A DNA stretch of 64,000 bases, from the NCBI RefSeq assembly GCF_000718095.1, contig NZ_JOEI01000008.1:1-64000 (forward strand), written 5' to 3'. The translations under genes were made by a program, and so were the position numbers. The stretch's first letter is position 1. Every line of letters begins with the position of its first letter. The notes beneath the pieces were generated by a model. It was not told the DNA's origin. It was given only the letters and a program-made list of their open reading frames with translations, and ran no database searches. The stretch is from Streptomyces scopuliridis RB72 (GTDB lineage Bacteria > Actinomycetota > Actinomycetes > Streptomycetales > Streptomycetaceae). Below are positions 26,700 through 36,995 of this stretch, one piece after another.

Positions 26700-27878
26700 A
26701 TGACTGCATCTGTTCAGGATGTGGGTCTCAAGCGCGAGCTGGAGGCGAAGATCCGGGCCGGCGAGCGGCTGACCCGTGAGGACGGCATCGCGCTGTACGA
26801 GACGGACGATCTGGCCTGGCTCGGCGGTCTCGCCCACGAGGTGCGCACGCGCAAGAACGGTGACGTCGTCCACTTCAACGTCAACCGTCACCTCAACATG
26901 ACGAACGTGTGCACCGCCTCCTGCGCCTACTGCTCGTTCCAGCGCAAGCCGGGCGAGAAGGACGCGTACACGATGCGCATCGAGGAGGCCGTCCGCCTCG
27001 CCAAGGCGATGGAGAACGAGAACCTCACCGAGCTGCACATCGTCAACGGCCTCCACCCGACGCTGCCGTGGCGCTACTACCCGCGCTCGCTCAGCGCGCT
27101 GAAGGAAGCCCTCCCGCAGGTCTCCCTCAAGGCGTTCACCGCCACCGAGATCCACCACTTCGAGACGATCTCCGGCCTGTCGGCCTCCGAGATCCTCGAC
27201 GAGCTGATCGAGGCCGGTCTGGAGTCGCTGACCGGCGGCGGCGCCGAGATCTTCGACTGGGAGGTCCGGCAGCACATCGTCGACCACAACACCCACTGGG
27301 AGGACTGGTCGCGCATCCACCGGCTCGCGCACGAGAAGGGGCTCAAGACCCCGGCGACGATGCTGTACGGGCACATCGAGGAGCCCCGGCACCGCGTCGA
27401 TCATGTGCTGCGGCTGCGTGAACTCCAGGACGAGACCGGCGGTTTCCAGGTCTTCATCCCGCTGCGCTACCAGCACGACTTCGTGGACATGAAGGACGGC
27501 AAGATCCGCAACCGCCTCCAGGCCCGTACGACCATGGCCACCGGCGCGGAGGCGCTGAAGACCTTCGCGGTCTCCCGGCTGCTCTTCGACAACGTCCCGC
27601 ACGTCAAGGTCTTCTGGGTGATGCACGGCGTGCAGACCGCCCAACTCGCCCTCCAGCACGGCGCGGACGACATGGACGGCTCGGTCGTCGAGTACAAGAT
27701 CACGCACGACGCCGACAACTACGGCACGCCCAACAAGCTCGGCCGCGAGGATCTGCTCGACCTCATCCGCGACGCGGGCTTCCGGCCCGTCGAGCGGAAC
27801 ACCCGGTACGAGATCATCCGCGAGTACCCGGGCCCCGACGCCAGCCGCCGCGAGTCCCCGCAGCCCATGCGGGTCTGA
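26700..27878 (+). CDS. mqnE: Aminofutalosine synthase (radical SAM)
   Basis: 392 residues. The radical-SAM cluster motif CTASCAYC (Cys71, Cys75, Cys78) is followed by the MqnE-type ELHIVNGLHP and GGGAEIFD. It adds the adenosyl radical of SAM to 3-enolpyruvylbenzoate (made by MqnA) to form aminofutalosine. ATG 26700 with GGGAGG nearby; the upstream open frame belongs to the tail of the preceding gene. The long N-terminal region distinguishes it from MqnC. Confidence 0.95.
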   Translation: MTASVQDVGLKRELEAKIRAGERLTREDGIALYETDDLAWLGGLAHEVRTRKNGDVVHFNVNRHLNMTNVCTASCAYCSFQRKPGEKDAYTMRIEEAVRLAKAMENENLTELHIVNGLHPTLPWRYYPRSLSALKEALPQVSLKAFTATEIHHFETISGLSASEILDELIEAGLESLTGGGAEIFDWEVRQHIVDHNTHWEDWSRIHRLAHEKGLKTPATMLYGHIEEPRHRVDHVLRLRELQDETGGFQVFIPLRYQHDFVDMKDGKIRNRLQARTTMATGAEALKTFAVSRLLFDNVPHVKVFWVMHGVQTAQLALQHGADDMDGSVVEYKITHDADNYGTPNKLGREDLLDLIRDAGFRPVERNTRYEIIREYPGPDASRRESPQPMRV

Positions 27879-27909
27879 GCGGGCGCACGGAGCTGAGAGG
27901 GCACACGCG

Positions 27910-28440
27910 ATGGCGCTCATATTCGAGCTGGATCCGGCGGTGGACCCCGCCCTGCGCGACGGAGTCCTCGCGCTCTGGGCGGACGTCTCCAACGCGGGCG
28001 GTGCCGTCGGATTCGTACCGCCGGTCACGGTGGACGACATACGGCCCGAGCTGGTCAAGCACTTCGCGGCGATGGCCGAGGGCCGGGGCCGGCTGCTGGT
28101 CGGGTACGACGAGGAGGGCGCCGTCGCCGCGACGGCGTTCCTCACGCTCAACACCCACCGGCTGATGCGGCACTGGCTCTGGCTCTACACCGTGATGGTC
28201 CACCCCCGGCACCAGGGCAAGGGGTACGGCCGCGACCTGATGGCCGCCGCCGCGGACGCCGCCCGCGGGATCGAGTCCGTCGAGGCGATCCGGCTCACGT
28301 GCCGCGGAGGCATGGGCATCGACAGGTTCTATGCCTCCTGCGGCTACAAGGAGGTCGGGCGGGTGCCGGACGCGATCAGGGTCGCCCCAGGTGACGACCG
28401 TGACGACATCACGATGCTGCTCCCGCTGAACCGGTGCTGA
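27910..28440 (+). CDS. GNAT family N-acetyltransferase
   Basis: 176 residues. The acetyl-CoA loop is VHPRHQGKGYGRDLM (Q/RxxGxG/A), with a downstream FYASCGYKEVGR. Closest in type to plain GNATs acting on small molecules. It lies 31 bases after mqnE, so it may be co-transcribed; substrate unknown. Confidence 0.88.
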   Translation: MALIFELDPAVDPALRDGVLALWADVSNAGGAVGFVPPVTVDDIRPELVKHFAAMAEGRGRLLVGYDEEGAVAATAFLTLNTHRLMRHWLWLYTVMVHPRHQGKGYGRDLMAAAADAARGIESVEAIRLTCRGGMGIDRFYASCGYKEVGRVPDAIRVAPGDDRDDITMLLPLNRC

Positions 28441-28546
28441 ACAGGCCGTGCTTGACTGGTAGGACTCGGACATACCGCGACGTCGGACCCACGGCGACGC
28501 CAGTACGCGACGCCAGTACGCCAGGAAGAGATAGAGAGGGCCCGCT

Positions 28547-28843
28547 GTGACCGTTTCGAAGACAAGCGCCACGATCCGGTACACCGCGATGCGTCTGGGC
28601 ATCTTCGCCGGCTGTTTCGTGGTCGTCGCCGGCCTGGTCCAGTTCGGTGTGCTGCCCAAGGGGCTCGGCGACTCCAACTTCATCTGGGTGCTGCTGCTCG
28701 CGATCGTGATCTCGGCGCCGCTCAGCTTCGTCCTGCTGCGCAAGCAGCGCGACGAGATGTCCGCGCAGATCGTCGGCAAGGTCGACGGCGCGAAGTCGCG
28801 GCTGGAGGCGAACCGCGCGCAGGAGGACGGCGTCACGCAGTAG
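28547..28843 (+). CDS. DUF4229 small membrane protein
   Basis: 98 residues with two hydrophobic helices (about 14-36 and 44-63) and a charged tail. Matches DUF4229 proteins found in the same place in Streptomyces genomes (recall). GTG 28547 has GAGAGGG upstream. Function unknown; a terminator follows at 28895. Confidence 0.8.
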   Translation: MTVSKTSATIRYTAMRLGIFAGCFVVVAGLVQFGVLPKGLGDSNFIWVLLLAIVISAPLSFVLLRKQRDEMSAQIVGKVDGAKSRLEANRAQEDGVTQ

Positions 28844-28894
28844 GTCACTCAGGGGGCGCTATGTAAGCGCCACGTAAGCTTTCTCACATCGCGA

Positions 28895-28932
28895 CACCCC
28901 AGCCCCGGAGCCGTCCCTCCAGGGCTGGGGTG
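28895..28932 (+). terminator. Hairpin terminator after DUF4229 gene
   Basis: Perfect 11-base arms CACCCCAGCCC (28895-28905) and GGGCTGGGGTG (28922-28932). It separates this gene from the leader-peptide and transporter unit downstream. Confidence 0.8.
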
Positions 28933-29039
28933 CCGTGTTTCCGGCGGTCTTCTCCGGCTTTGCGGGCGGGCTTTCCGGCGCTTCGTACCCCAAAGAAGTG
29001 CTTTGAGCTTCTCAAAGTTCAAGTGTTAACGTGTTCGAC

Positions 29040-29147
29040 ATGAAGACAGCAGTGCGTCACCGCCGCCACCTGGGCATCCCGCTCGTGGCACGCCTGCATG
29101 TCGATCTCTGCCGCTGTATGTCCGCGGTCTGTTGCCGCGCGGTCTGA
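29040..29147 (+). CDS. Cysteine-rich leader peptide (probable attenuator)
   Basis: 35 residues: a basic start (TAVRHRRHLGIPLVARLHVD) and then LCRCMSAVCC with four Cys within nine residues (24, 26, 31, 32). This matches the short leader peptides seen upstream of sulfur genes in actinobacteria, where ribosome stalling at Cys codons controls the downstream gene. GTG at codon 5 is an alternative start. It lies 125 bases upstream of the DAACS transporter. The peptide is seen; the mechanism is inferred. Confidence 0.7.
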   Translation: MKTAVRHRRHLGIPLVARLHVDLCRCMSAVCCRAV

Positions 29148-29272
29148 CCCGGCATCATGCAGCGGCGCCCCTTCTGAGTCCTCCCGAGCCCTTACTCTCC
29201 CGAGCCCTTCGAAGCACGAGCGCCGCACCCCTGTCCCGTGTGCCCCCGAAACGTCACGTCTGGAGTGTGTTC

Positions 29273-30628
29273 GTGTCCGCGAACTCCCCGTCCACCACGT
29301 CCGAGAAGCCGGCTGATCCCAGATCCGGCCTCCGTATACCCAAGGTCCCGTTCTGGGCGCAGATCGTCGCCGGTCTCGTCCTCGGTGTGCTGCTCGGCTG
29401 GCTCGCCCGCAGCCAGGACATCAGCTGGCTCTACACCACCCTCGACAAGATCGGCAGCATCTTCGTCCAGCTGCTGAAGCTGGCCGTGGCGCCGCTGGTC
29501 TTCTTCGCGATACTGGTGTCGATCACCAACCTGCGCAAGGTCAACAACGCTGCCAGGCTGGCCTCCCGTACTCTGCTCTGGTTCATGATCACCTCGCTGA
29601 TCGCGGTCGCCATCGGCCTGGCGATCGGCCTGCTCACCAACCCGGGCTCGGGCACCGGCCTCACCCCGAAGGACGGCAAGGCACCCGAGGGCTCCGGGTC
29701 CTGGATCGACTTCCTGACCGGCATCGTGCCGACCGACGTGATCACGCCGTTCACCGAGCTGAACGTCCTCCAGATCGTCTTCATGGCCGCCGTCGCGGGG
29801 ATCGCGGCCCTCAAGCTGGGCCCGAAGGCCCAGCCGATCCTCACCCTCAGTGAAGCCGTCCTCGAACTGCTCCAGAAGGCCCTGTGGTGGGTCATCCGGC
29901 TCGCCCCGATCGGTACGGTCGGCCTCATCGGCTTCGCCATCGCCGACTACGGCTGGGACCTCATCGGCAAGTACGCGACCTTCACCGCCGACGTCTACAT
30001 CGGCTGCGCGCTGGTCCTCTTCGGCGTCTACCCGCTGCTGCTGGCCACGGTCGCCAAGGTCAACCCGCTCCAGTTCTACAAGGGCGCCTGGCCCGCGATC
30101 CAGCTGGCCTTCGTCTCCCGCTCCTCCGTCGGCACGATGCCGGTCACCCAGAAGGTCACCGAGCGGCTCGGCGTCCCGAAGGAGTACACCTCCTTCGCCG
30201 TACCGTTCGGCGCGACGACCAAGATGGACGGCTGCGCCGCGATCTACCCGGCGCTCGCCGCGATCTTCATCGCGCAGATCTTCGACGTACAGCTGGGCAT
30301 CCAGGACTATCTGCTGATCGCCTTCGTCTCGGTCGTCGGCTCGGCGGCCACGGCGGGCCTCACCGGCGCGACGGTCATGCTGACGCTGACCCTCTCCACG
30401 CTGGGGCTCCCGCTGGAGGGCGTGGGCCTGCTGATGGCGATCGACCCGATCCTGGACATGATGCGCACGGCCACGAACGTGGCGGGCCAGGCGCTGGTCC
30501 CGGTCGTCGTCGCGGCACGCGAGAAGATCCTCGACCACGACGCGTACAACTCGGCCTCGGCCTCGCCGGTGGACGACTACGACAGCGCCGACGAGACGCG
30601 CGGGGCGAAGGTCCCGGTCGCCGCGTAA
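29273..30628 (+). CDS. DAACS-family sodium/proton symporter, possibly for cystine
   Basis: 451 residues, about eight membrane helices plus two re-entrant loops. The serine-rich SRSSVGTMPV hairpin and TKMDGCA (equivalent of the NMDGT motif) define the dicarboxylate/amino acid:cation symporter family. The family includes glutamate, C4-dicarboxylate and cystine (TcyP) carriers. The Cys-rich leader upstream argues for cystine uptake. GTG 29273 with GGAG 7 bases upstream; longer in-frame starts fall inside the leader region. Terminator at 30656. Confidence 0.85.
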   Translation: MSANSPSTTSEKPADPRSGLRIPKVPFWAQIVAGLVLGVLLGWLARSQDISWLYTTLDKIGSIFVQLLKLAVAPLVFFAILVSITNLRKVNNAARLASRTLLWFMITSLIAVAIGLAIGLLTNPGSGTGLTPKDGKAPEGSGSWIDFLTGIVPTDVITPFTELNVLQIVFMAAVAGIAALKLGPKAQPILTLSEAVLELLQKALWWVIRLAPIGTVGLIGFAIADYGWDLIGKYATFTADVYIGCALVLFGVYPLLLATVAKVNPLQFYKGAWPAIQLAFVSRSSVGTMPVTQKVTERLGVPKEYTSFAVPFGATTKMDGCAAIYPALAAIFIAQIFDVQLGIQDYLLIAFVSVVGSAATAGLTGATVMLTLTLSTLGLPLEGVGLLMAIDPILDMMRTATNVAGQALVPVVVAAREKILDHDAYNSASASPVDDYDSADETRGAKVPVAA

Positions 30629-30655
30629 CGCACACGCGCGAAGCGCACCCCGGAT

Positions 30656-30685
30656 CGCCCCCGTCCTCTGCTGAGGCCGGGGGCG
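30656..30685 (+). terminator. Hairpin terminator after DAACS symporter
   Basis: 8-base arms CGCCCCCG (30656-30663) and CGGGGGCG (30678-30685) with a 14-base loop, 27 bases after the stop codon. The rest of the gap to 31019 shows no credible gene. Confidence 0.75.
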
Positions 30686-30932
30686 ACGTGCTGTGGCGGC
30701 CGGGTCTCAGCCGGTGGCCGCTCGGCGTCCGCGAGATAGGCGCGCAGCACCTGGACGAAGATGGGTCAGCGGCGGCAGGGCCGGCGGCGTACGCGCCTTC
30801 TCCCTCCACCCGGGCAACGGGGGCTGCCGGTCGTATACGTTCCGGTACGGTCCGGCGTCACCAGCGCAGTGAACAAAAGATCGATATCGAATCGCCGGCT
30901 GAAGCTCGAAACCGAAGCGGAGACCAAAAGGC

Positions 30933-30978
30933 AGGAGCCCCGCTGTCCCCCACCCGAGTGGGGAAAAGCAGGGCTCCT
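30933..30978 (-). terminator. Double-stem terminator downstream of cold-shock gene
   Basis: Outer arms AGGAGCCC (30933-30940) and GGGCTCCT (30971-30978) enclose a second stem CCCAC/GTGGG at 30949-30961. It is 41 bases beyond the stop codon of the minus-strand cold-shock gene. Confidence 0.75.
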
Positions 30979-31019
30979 TGGTTACTGCGTAAGTCGTGCG
31001 CGATCGCCGAGCCGGGCAA

Positions 31020-31223
31020 CTAGGCCGGGGTGACGTTCTCCGCCTGCGGGCCCTTCGGGCCCTGAGTGACGTCGAAGTTCACGACCTGGTTCTCCTCAAG
31101 GGAGCGGAAGCCGGTCGCGTTGATCGCGGAGTAGTGGACGAAGACATCCGGGCCGCCGCCGTCCTGGGCGATGAAGCCGAAGCCCTTTTCAGCGTTGAAC
31201 CACTTGACGGTTCCGGTAGCCAT
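31020..31223 (-). CDS. Cold-shock domain protein (CspA family)
   Basis: 67 residues, a single OB-fold cold-shock domain: [16 protein letters not shown] (RNP1) and DVFVHYSAI (RNP2). It binds single-stranded RNA or DNA and acts as an RNA chaperone. ATG 31223 is preferred (AGGAGGGC just upstream) over in-frame starts further out. A long untranslated leader with a hairpin (31289-31316) is typical of csp genes. Divergent from mqnA. Confidence 0.95.
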   Translation of the reverse strand: MATGTVKWFNAEKGFGFIAQDGGGPDVFVHYSAINATGFRSLEENQVVNFDVTQGPKGPQAENVTPA

Positions 31224-31288
31224 AAGCCCTCCTTGGGCCAAAGGGTTGCCCTGCTCCAGAACCTGCAAAGAAGTCTGAAAACTACAAA

Positions 31289-31316
31289 AGCCTGCGGGTC
31301 ACATGCTCCGCAGGCT
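31289..31316 (-). promoter_or_regulatory. Hairpin in the 5' untranslated region of the cold-shock gene
   Basis: Perfect 9-base arms AGCCTGCGG (31289-31297) and CCGCAGGCT (31308-31316), 66 bases upstream of the csp start codon on its strand. It could be a cold-responsive leader element or an attenuator. Confidence 0.45.
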
Positions 31317-31488
31317 CTGTACTGCAAGGGAAACCAAACTGCAACTTGCGGCGAGCCTAGCACGCAGCACATGTCCAGCGGTAGAGGGAAAGATCACTTC
31401 ACCCGGACGTTTGTATAGGGCCCTGACGTGCTGACGAGCCACGCCGCAACCGAGCCCCGGAGCGCTCCCGCGCCCATCACGGGTCTAG

Positions 31489-32475
<987 letters not shown>

Positions 32476-32579
32476 CCGCCGCCGTACCCCCACCGCCGTA
32501 CCCCCACCCCCTAGTCTGCTGCGTAGAGGTCCGTCGGGACGTAGGGGACGTAGGACAGGACTCACGAGGGGGACGGGGA

Positions 32580-34343
32580 ATGCAGCCGCTGGAGGCCGGC
32601 GATCCGGCGACCATCGGTCCGTACCGGCTGCTCGGGCGGCTGGGGTCGGGCGGAATGGGCAGGGTCTACGTCGCCCGCTCACAGGGCGGCCGTACGGTCG
32701 CGGTCAAGGTCGTCCATCCGCACTTCGCGATGGACGAGGAGTTCCGGGCCCGCTTCCGTCGCGAGGTGGACGCGGTGCGGCGCGTCGGTACGGGGCCTGA
32801 TGGCCCCCGCTGGTCGGCGCCGGTGCTGGACGCCGATCCGGAGGCGGCCGTTCCGTGGGTGGTCACGGCGTACGTGGCGGGCCCCTCGCTGACCCAGGCG
32901 GTCGGGGCGCACGGGCCGCTGCCCGAACACTCCGTACGCGCGCTGGGCGCCGGTCTCGCGGAGGCGCTGGTGGCCGTGCACGGCCTCGGGCTCGTGCACC
33001 GGGACGTCAAGCCGTCGAACGTGCTGCTCGCCCCGGACGGGCCTCGGCTTATCGACTTCGGTATCGCGCGCGCCACGGACGGCACCGCCTCGCTCACCTC
33101 GACCGGCGTCTCGGTCGGATCGCCCGGCTACATGTCGCCCGAACAGATCCTCGGCATGGTGGTCACGGGCGCGGCGGACGTCTTCTCGCTGGGTGCGGTG
33201 CTGGCGTACGCGGTGACGGGTACGAGCCCCTTCCCGGGCGACTCCTCGGCCGCGCTCCTCTACAAGGTGGTGCACGAAGAGCCCGAACTGGGCTCCCTGC
33301 GCGGCGAACTGCGGGAACTGGTCGCGGACTGCCTCGCCAAGGACCCGTCCGCGCGGCCTGCGCCGGCCGAGATCGTGCGTCGCCTCGTCCCTGAAGGGGG
33401 TGGTGGCGCGGCGGGGCTGGTGGCGGCGGGCTGGCTGCCGGCTCCGCTGCTGGAGGAGGCCAGCCGGGCGGTGGTCCGGCTGCTGCACCTGGAGGCGGCG
33501 GCTCCGCCCGTACAGGCCGCTCCGCCCGTACAGGCGGCTCCGCCCGTACAGACGGGTCCCGTGCCTTTCAGCAGCCCGTCGCTGGGGGTTTTCGGCCCGC
33601 CGACGGACCCGCCGATGGACGTACAGGTGGGCGTACAGGCGGTCCCGCCGAGCGATCCGCCCAAGGACGCCTCGGTCCCGGGGGCGCGGCTCTCCGTATC
33701 GGTCTCCGCCGACACCAGTACGGGAACGGGAACGGGCCCCGGCACAGGTCCCGGTAACGGCAACGGCACTGGACGTCGCACGCGCAAGGTCAGCTGCACG
33801 GTGGCCCTGGCCGTCGCGGGTGCGATGGCCGCCGTGATGGTGGGCAGCGCGTTCCTCTTCGATCTCATGCCCGGCGGCGGCAGCGACAACTCCGCCTCCA
33901 GGGATACGGCCGACCCGTCATCGAGCGTCTCCGCCTCGAAGCCCCCGTCCGGCGACGGCTCCTATCCCGGCTCCGGCGACGGCTCCGGCGACGGCTCCGT
34001 ACCCGCCGAACTCGTCGGTGTCTGGAACGGCGAGGTCACCGCCGCCGGCCTCCCCGCCGGCACGATGAAGGTGACCATACAAACGGGCTCCACCGGCGAG
34101 CGCGTCGGGAAGGCCGAACAGACCGACATCCTCGGCAACTTCATCTGCGAGGACGTCCTCACTCTCACCGGGGTCGAGGGCAGCACCCTCGTCGTCGACG
34201 CCCGGCGCGGCCCGCGCAGCAAGGACATGTGCACCGAGAGCACGACCGGCCTGCGGCTCGGCCTCGAAAGGGACGGTCTCCGTTACCTCTCCCGGGACGC
34301 TCGGGCGGGCAGCCCGACCGGCATCCTGACGAAGCAGAGATGA
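32580..34343 (+). CDS. Membrane Ser/Thr protein kinase (PknB-like)
   Basis: 587 residues. Kinase domain about 14-275: LGSGGMGRVY loop, Lys43, HRDVKPSN (Asp142), DFG (Asp159), activation loop Ser/Thr-rich. A Pro/Ala repeat (APPVQA three times) and a Gly/Thr-rich linker lead to one membrane helix (about 405-425), then an extracellular domain of about 125 residues with possible lipid- or peptide-binding role. It sits between mqnA and mqnC; no PASTA repeats. Substrates unknown. Confidence 0.93.
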   Translation: MQPLEAGDPATIGPYRLLGRLGSGGMGRVYVARSQGGRTVAVKVVHPHFAMDEEFRARFRREVDAVRRVGTGPDGPRWSAPVLDADPEAAVPWVVTAYVAGPSLTQAVGAHGPLPEHSVRALGAGLAEALVAVHGLGLVHRDVKPSNVLLAPDGPRLIDFGIARATDGTASLTSTGVSVGSPGYMSPEQILGMVVTGAADVFSLGAVLAYAVTGTSPFPGDSSAALLYKVVHEEPELGSLRGELRELVADCLAKDPSARPAPAEIVRRLVPEGGGGAAGLVAAGWLPAPLLEEASRAVVRLLHLEAAAPPVQAAPPVQAAPPVQTGPVPFSSPSLGVFGPPTDPPMDVQVGVQAVPPSDPPKDASVPGARLSVSVSADTSTGTGTGPGTGPGNGNGTGRRTRKVSCTVALAVAGAMAAVMVGSAFLFDLMPGGGSDNSASRDTADPSSSVSASKPPSGDGSYPGSGDGSGDGSVPAELVGVWNGEVTAAGLPAGTMKVTIQTGSTGERVGKAEQTDILGNFICEDVLTLTGVEGSTLVVDARRGPRSKDMCTESTTGLRLGLERDGLRYLSRDARAGSPTGILTKQR

Positions 34344-34453
34344 GCCGCTCCCCTGCACACCCCCGGGCGCCCCCCATGGCGCTCGCGGTCCGCCACCACC
34401 CCTGGCGTACGCTGGATCGGTCGTCACAGACCCCTTGGGAAGGACCCGCACCG

Positions 34454-35680
34454 GTGACCGAGAAGGCCGACCTCACGTCCGTAAAAGTCACTGGCAGCCT
34501 CACTGATGTCCTGGACCGCGCCGCCGCCGGCGGCCGCATCACCCCCGAGGAAGCGCTCGACCTCTACCGCTCCGCACCCCTGCACGCGCTCGGCGCCGCG
34601 GCCGACGCCGTACGCCGTCGCCGGTACGCGGGGACCGAGCACATCGCGACGTACATCATCGAGCGGAACATCAACTACACCAACGTCTGTGTGACGGCGT
34701 GCAAGTTCTGCGCCTTCTACGCCGCGCCCAAGGACACCGCCAAGGGCTGGAGCCGCGACCTCGACGACATCCTGCGCCGCTGCGCGGAGACCGTGGAGCT
34801 GGGCGGTACGCAGATCATGTTCCAGGGCGGCCACCACCCGGACTACGGCGTCGAGTACTACGAGAAGCACTTCGCCGCGATCAAGAAGGACTTCCCGCAG
34901 CTGGTCATCCACTCCCTCGGCGCCTCCGAGGTCGAGCACATGGCCCGGATCTCCGGTGTCTCCGTCGAGGAGGCGATCCAGCGCATTCACGCCGCCGGTC
35001 TCGACTCCTTCGCGGGCGCCGGCGCCGAGCTGCTGCCCGCGCGCCCGCGCAAGGCGATCGCGCCGCTCAAGGAGTCCGGCGAACGCTGGCTGGAGATCAT
35101 GGAGACCGCGCACGGTCTCGGGGTCGAGTCGACGTCCACGATGCTCATGGGTACGGGCGAGACCAACGCCGAGCGCATCGAGCATCTCCGGATGATCCGC
35201 GACGTACAGGACCGGACGGGCGGCTTCCGCGCCTTCATCCCGTACACCTACCAGCCCGAGAACAACCACCTGAAGGGCCAGACGCAGGCCACGCTCTTCG
35301 AGTACCTGCGCATGATCGCGATCGCGCGCATCTTCCTCGACAACGTCGCGCACATCCAGGGCTCCTGGCTGACCACGGGCAAGGAGGTCGGCCAGCTGTC
35401 GCTGCACTACGGCGCCGACGACCTCGGCTCGATCATGCTGGAGGAGAACGTCGTGTCCTCGGCCGGTGCCAAGCACCGCTCCAACCGGCTGGAGATCATC
35501 GACCTGATCCGCAAGGCGGGCCGCGTCCCGGCGCAGCGCGCGACGACGTACGAGCACCTGGTCGTGCACGACGACCCGGCGAACGACCCCGTCGACGACC
35601 GGGTCCAGTCGCATATCTCGTCGACCGCGATCGAGGGCGGTACGGCCCACCCCGAGCTGAAGCTCATCGCCACCAACTGA
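34454..35680 (+). CDS. mqnC: Dehypoxanthine futalosine cyclase (radical SAM)
   Basis: 408 residues. Cluster motif CVTACKFC (Cys79, Cys83, Cys86) and GGHHPDYGVEYYE. It cyclises dehypoxanthinyl futalosine to the bicyclic precursor of 1,4-dihydroxy-6-naphthoate. GTG 34454 has GGAAGGAC about 10 bases upstream; the open frame upstream overlaps the kinase tail and is rejected. mqnB and mqnD, which act just before and after, are not in the window. Confidence 0.95.
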   Translation: MTEKADLTSVKVTGSLTDVLDRAAAGGRITPEEALDLYRSAPLHALGAAADAVRRRRYAGTEHIATYIIERNINYTNVCVTACKFCAFYAAPKDTAKGWSRDLDDILRRCAETVELGGTQIMFQGGHHPDYGVEYYEKHFAAIKKDFPQLVIHSLGASEVEHMARISGVSVEEAIQRIHAAGLDSFAGAGAELLPARPRKAIAPLKESGERWLEIMETAHGLGVESTSTMLMGTGETNAERIEHLRMIRDVQDRTGGFRAFIPYTYQPENNHLKGQTQATLFEYLRMIAIARIFLDNVAHIQGSWLTTGKEVGQLSLHYGADDLGSIMLEENVVSSAGAKHRSNRLEIIDLIRKAGRVPAQRATTYEHLVVHDDPANDPVDDRVQSHISSTAIEGGTAHPELKLIATN

Positions 35681-35706
35681 GCTGACAGACCCCTGGAGGC
35701 CGCGCG

Positions 35707-36156
35707 GTGGAGACCCTGCATGTGGCCGACGAGGTCCGCTACACCTGGGACATCGCCGAGCCGATCAAGGGCGGCGGCGTCGTGGTGACAGGCGACCGGA
35801 TCGGCGCGGTCGGCACGTTCGAGGAGCTGCGGGAGCGGTTCCCGGGCGCGCGGGTGCGCAAGTGGGCCGGGGTGCTCGGCCCCGCCCGGGTCCACGAAGG
35901 ACCGCTGCCCGACGCCCCGACCCCGCGCGAGCGGATCCACGCCGTACTGAAGCTGGGCGCGGTGGCGGTCCTCGGCGAGTACGCGACGGCCCCGGGGCTG
36001 CGCGAGGCCGCCGCGCGGGTGGGCGTCCTCGTACTGCCCGCCGCCCCGCGTACGGCGCTCGCCGAGACGGGACGCGCCGATCTCGCCGTCTTCGACGCGG
36101 ACGGGCGCTGCGTCGCCACGGTGTGCGCGGGCCGTCTGGTGCACCGCCGCGCATAG
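35707..36156 (+). CDS. Barrel-less amidohydrolase-like (imidazolonepropionase-type composite domain) protein
   Basis: 149 residues. The N-terminus ([20 protein letters not shown]) and the C-terminus ([20 protein letters not shown]) match the two halves of the amidohydrolase beta-sandwich. The roughly 250-residue metal-binding TIM barrel that normally sits between them is replaced by about 60 residues, and no HxH motif is present. It is 26 bases after mqnC and probably co-transcribed. Catalysis is unlikely; a structural or regulatory role is possible. Confidence 0.75.
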   Translation: METLHVADEVRYTWDIAEPIKGGGVVVTGDRIGAVGTFEELRERFPGARVRKWAGVLGPARVHEGPLPDAPTPRERIHAVLKLGAVAVLGEYATAPGLREAAARVGVLVLPAAPRTALAETGRADLAVFDADGRCVATVCAGRLVHRRA

Positions 36157-36235
36157 CCGCGCGCAGCCGCGTACAGGGAGTCTTACGGGGGAGTGGCCCC
36201 GCCCGGCCGATGTCCGCCCTGCCACAATGGAGTGC

Positions 36236-36928
36236 GTGACCCGAGCCTCCCTGGACAAGCAGCCGCACGAAGTCATCTCGATGTTCGACGACGTGGCGGA
36301 GAAGTACGACCTCACGAACGATGTGCTCTCGCTCGGCCAGGCCAGACTGTGGCGCAAGGAGGTCGCCAAGGCCGTGAAGGCCCGCCCGGCGGAGAAGGTC
36401 CTCGACCTGGCCGCCGGCACCGCCACCTCCTCGATGTCGCTCGCCGCGACCGGTGCGTACGTCGTGCCCTGCGACTTCTCCCAGGGCATGCTGCGGCAGG
36501 GCAAGAAGCGGCACCCGTGGATGCCGTTCACGGCCGGGGACGCGACGAAACTGCCGTTCGCCGACGGGGTGTTCGACGCGGTGACGATCTCCTTCGGCCT
36601 GCGCAACGTCCAGGACACGGACCTCGCGCTGCGCGAGCTGTACCGGGTGACGAAGCCCGGCGGGCGGATCGTGATCTGTGAGTTCTCGCACCCGACGTGG
36701 GCGCCGTTCCGTACGGTCTACGAGGAGTACCTGATGCGCGCGCTGCCGCCGACCGCGCGCGCCGTGTCCTCCAACCCCGACGCGTACGTCTATCTCGCCG
36801 AGTCGATCAGGGCCTGGCCGGACCAGCCCGCCCTCGCGGCGCGGCTGAAGGGGGCGGGCTGGTCCAAGGTGGCGTGGCGGAATCTGACGGGCGGGATCGT
36901 GGCGCTGCACCGGGGCGTACGCGCCTGA
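36236..36928 (+). CDS. menG: Demethylmenaquinone methyltransferase (UbiE/MenG)
   Basis: 230 residues from GTG 36236 (an ATG three codons earlier is the alternative; the family N-terminus [12 protein letters not shown] favours the GTG). SAM-binding motif [12 protein letters not shown], then [12 protein letters not shown], typical of UbiE. It methylates demethylmenaquinone to menaquinone, the last step, joining the futalosine and classical routes. Confidence 0.93.
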   Translation: MTRASLDKQPHEVISMFDDVAEKYDLTNDVLSLGQARLWRKEVAKAVKARPAEKVLDLAAGTATSSMSLAATGAYVVPCDFSQGMLRQGKKRHPWMPFTAGDATKLPFADGVFDAVTISFGLRNVQDTDLALRELYRVTKPGGRIVICEFSHPTWAPFRTVYEEYLMRALPPTARAVSSNPDAYVYLAESIRAWPDQPALAARLKGAGWSKVAWRNLTGGIVALHRGVRA

Positions 36929-36945
36929 GCCTCTCCGGTTCAGAC

Positions 36946-36993
36946 GCTCACGGGCTCACCGGCTGACGGGCTCACCGGCTCACGGGCTCACCG
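36946..36993 (-). repeat. Three 16-base tandem repeats at the acetyltransferase stop
   Basis: On the minus strand each unit reads TGAGCCGGTGAGCCCG (one copy has a single change), and the repeat begins at the stop region of the minus-strand gene ending at 36996. It lies between convergent menG and acetyltransferase genes. Confidence 0.8.
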
Positions 36994-36995
36994 GC

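Noticed and set aside
36227..36235. ATG three codons upstream as the start of menG
   Set aside because: Family N-terminus begins TRASLDKQP after the GTG; no better ribosome site for the ATG. The call remains uncertain by three codons.
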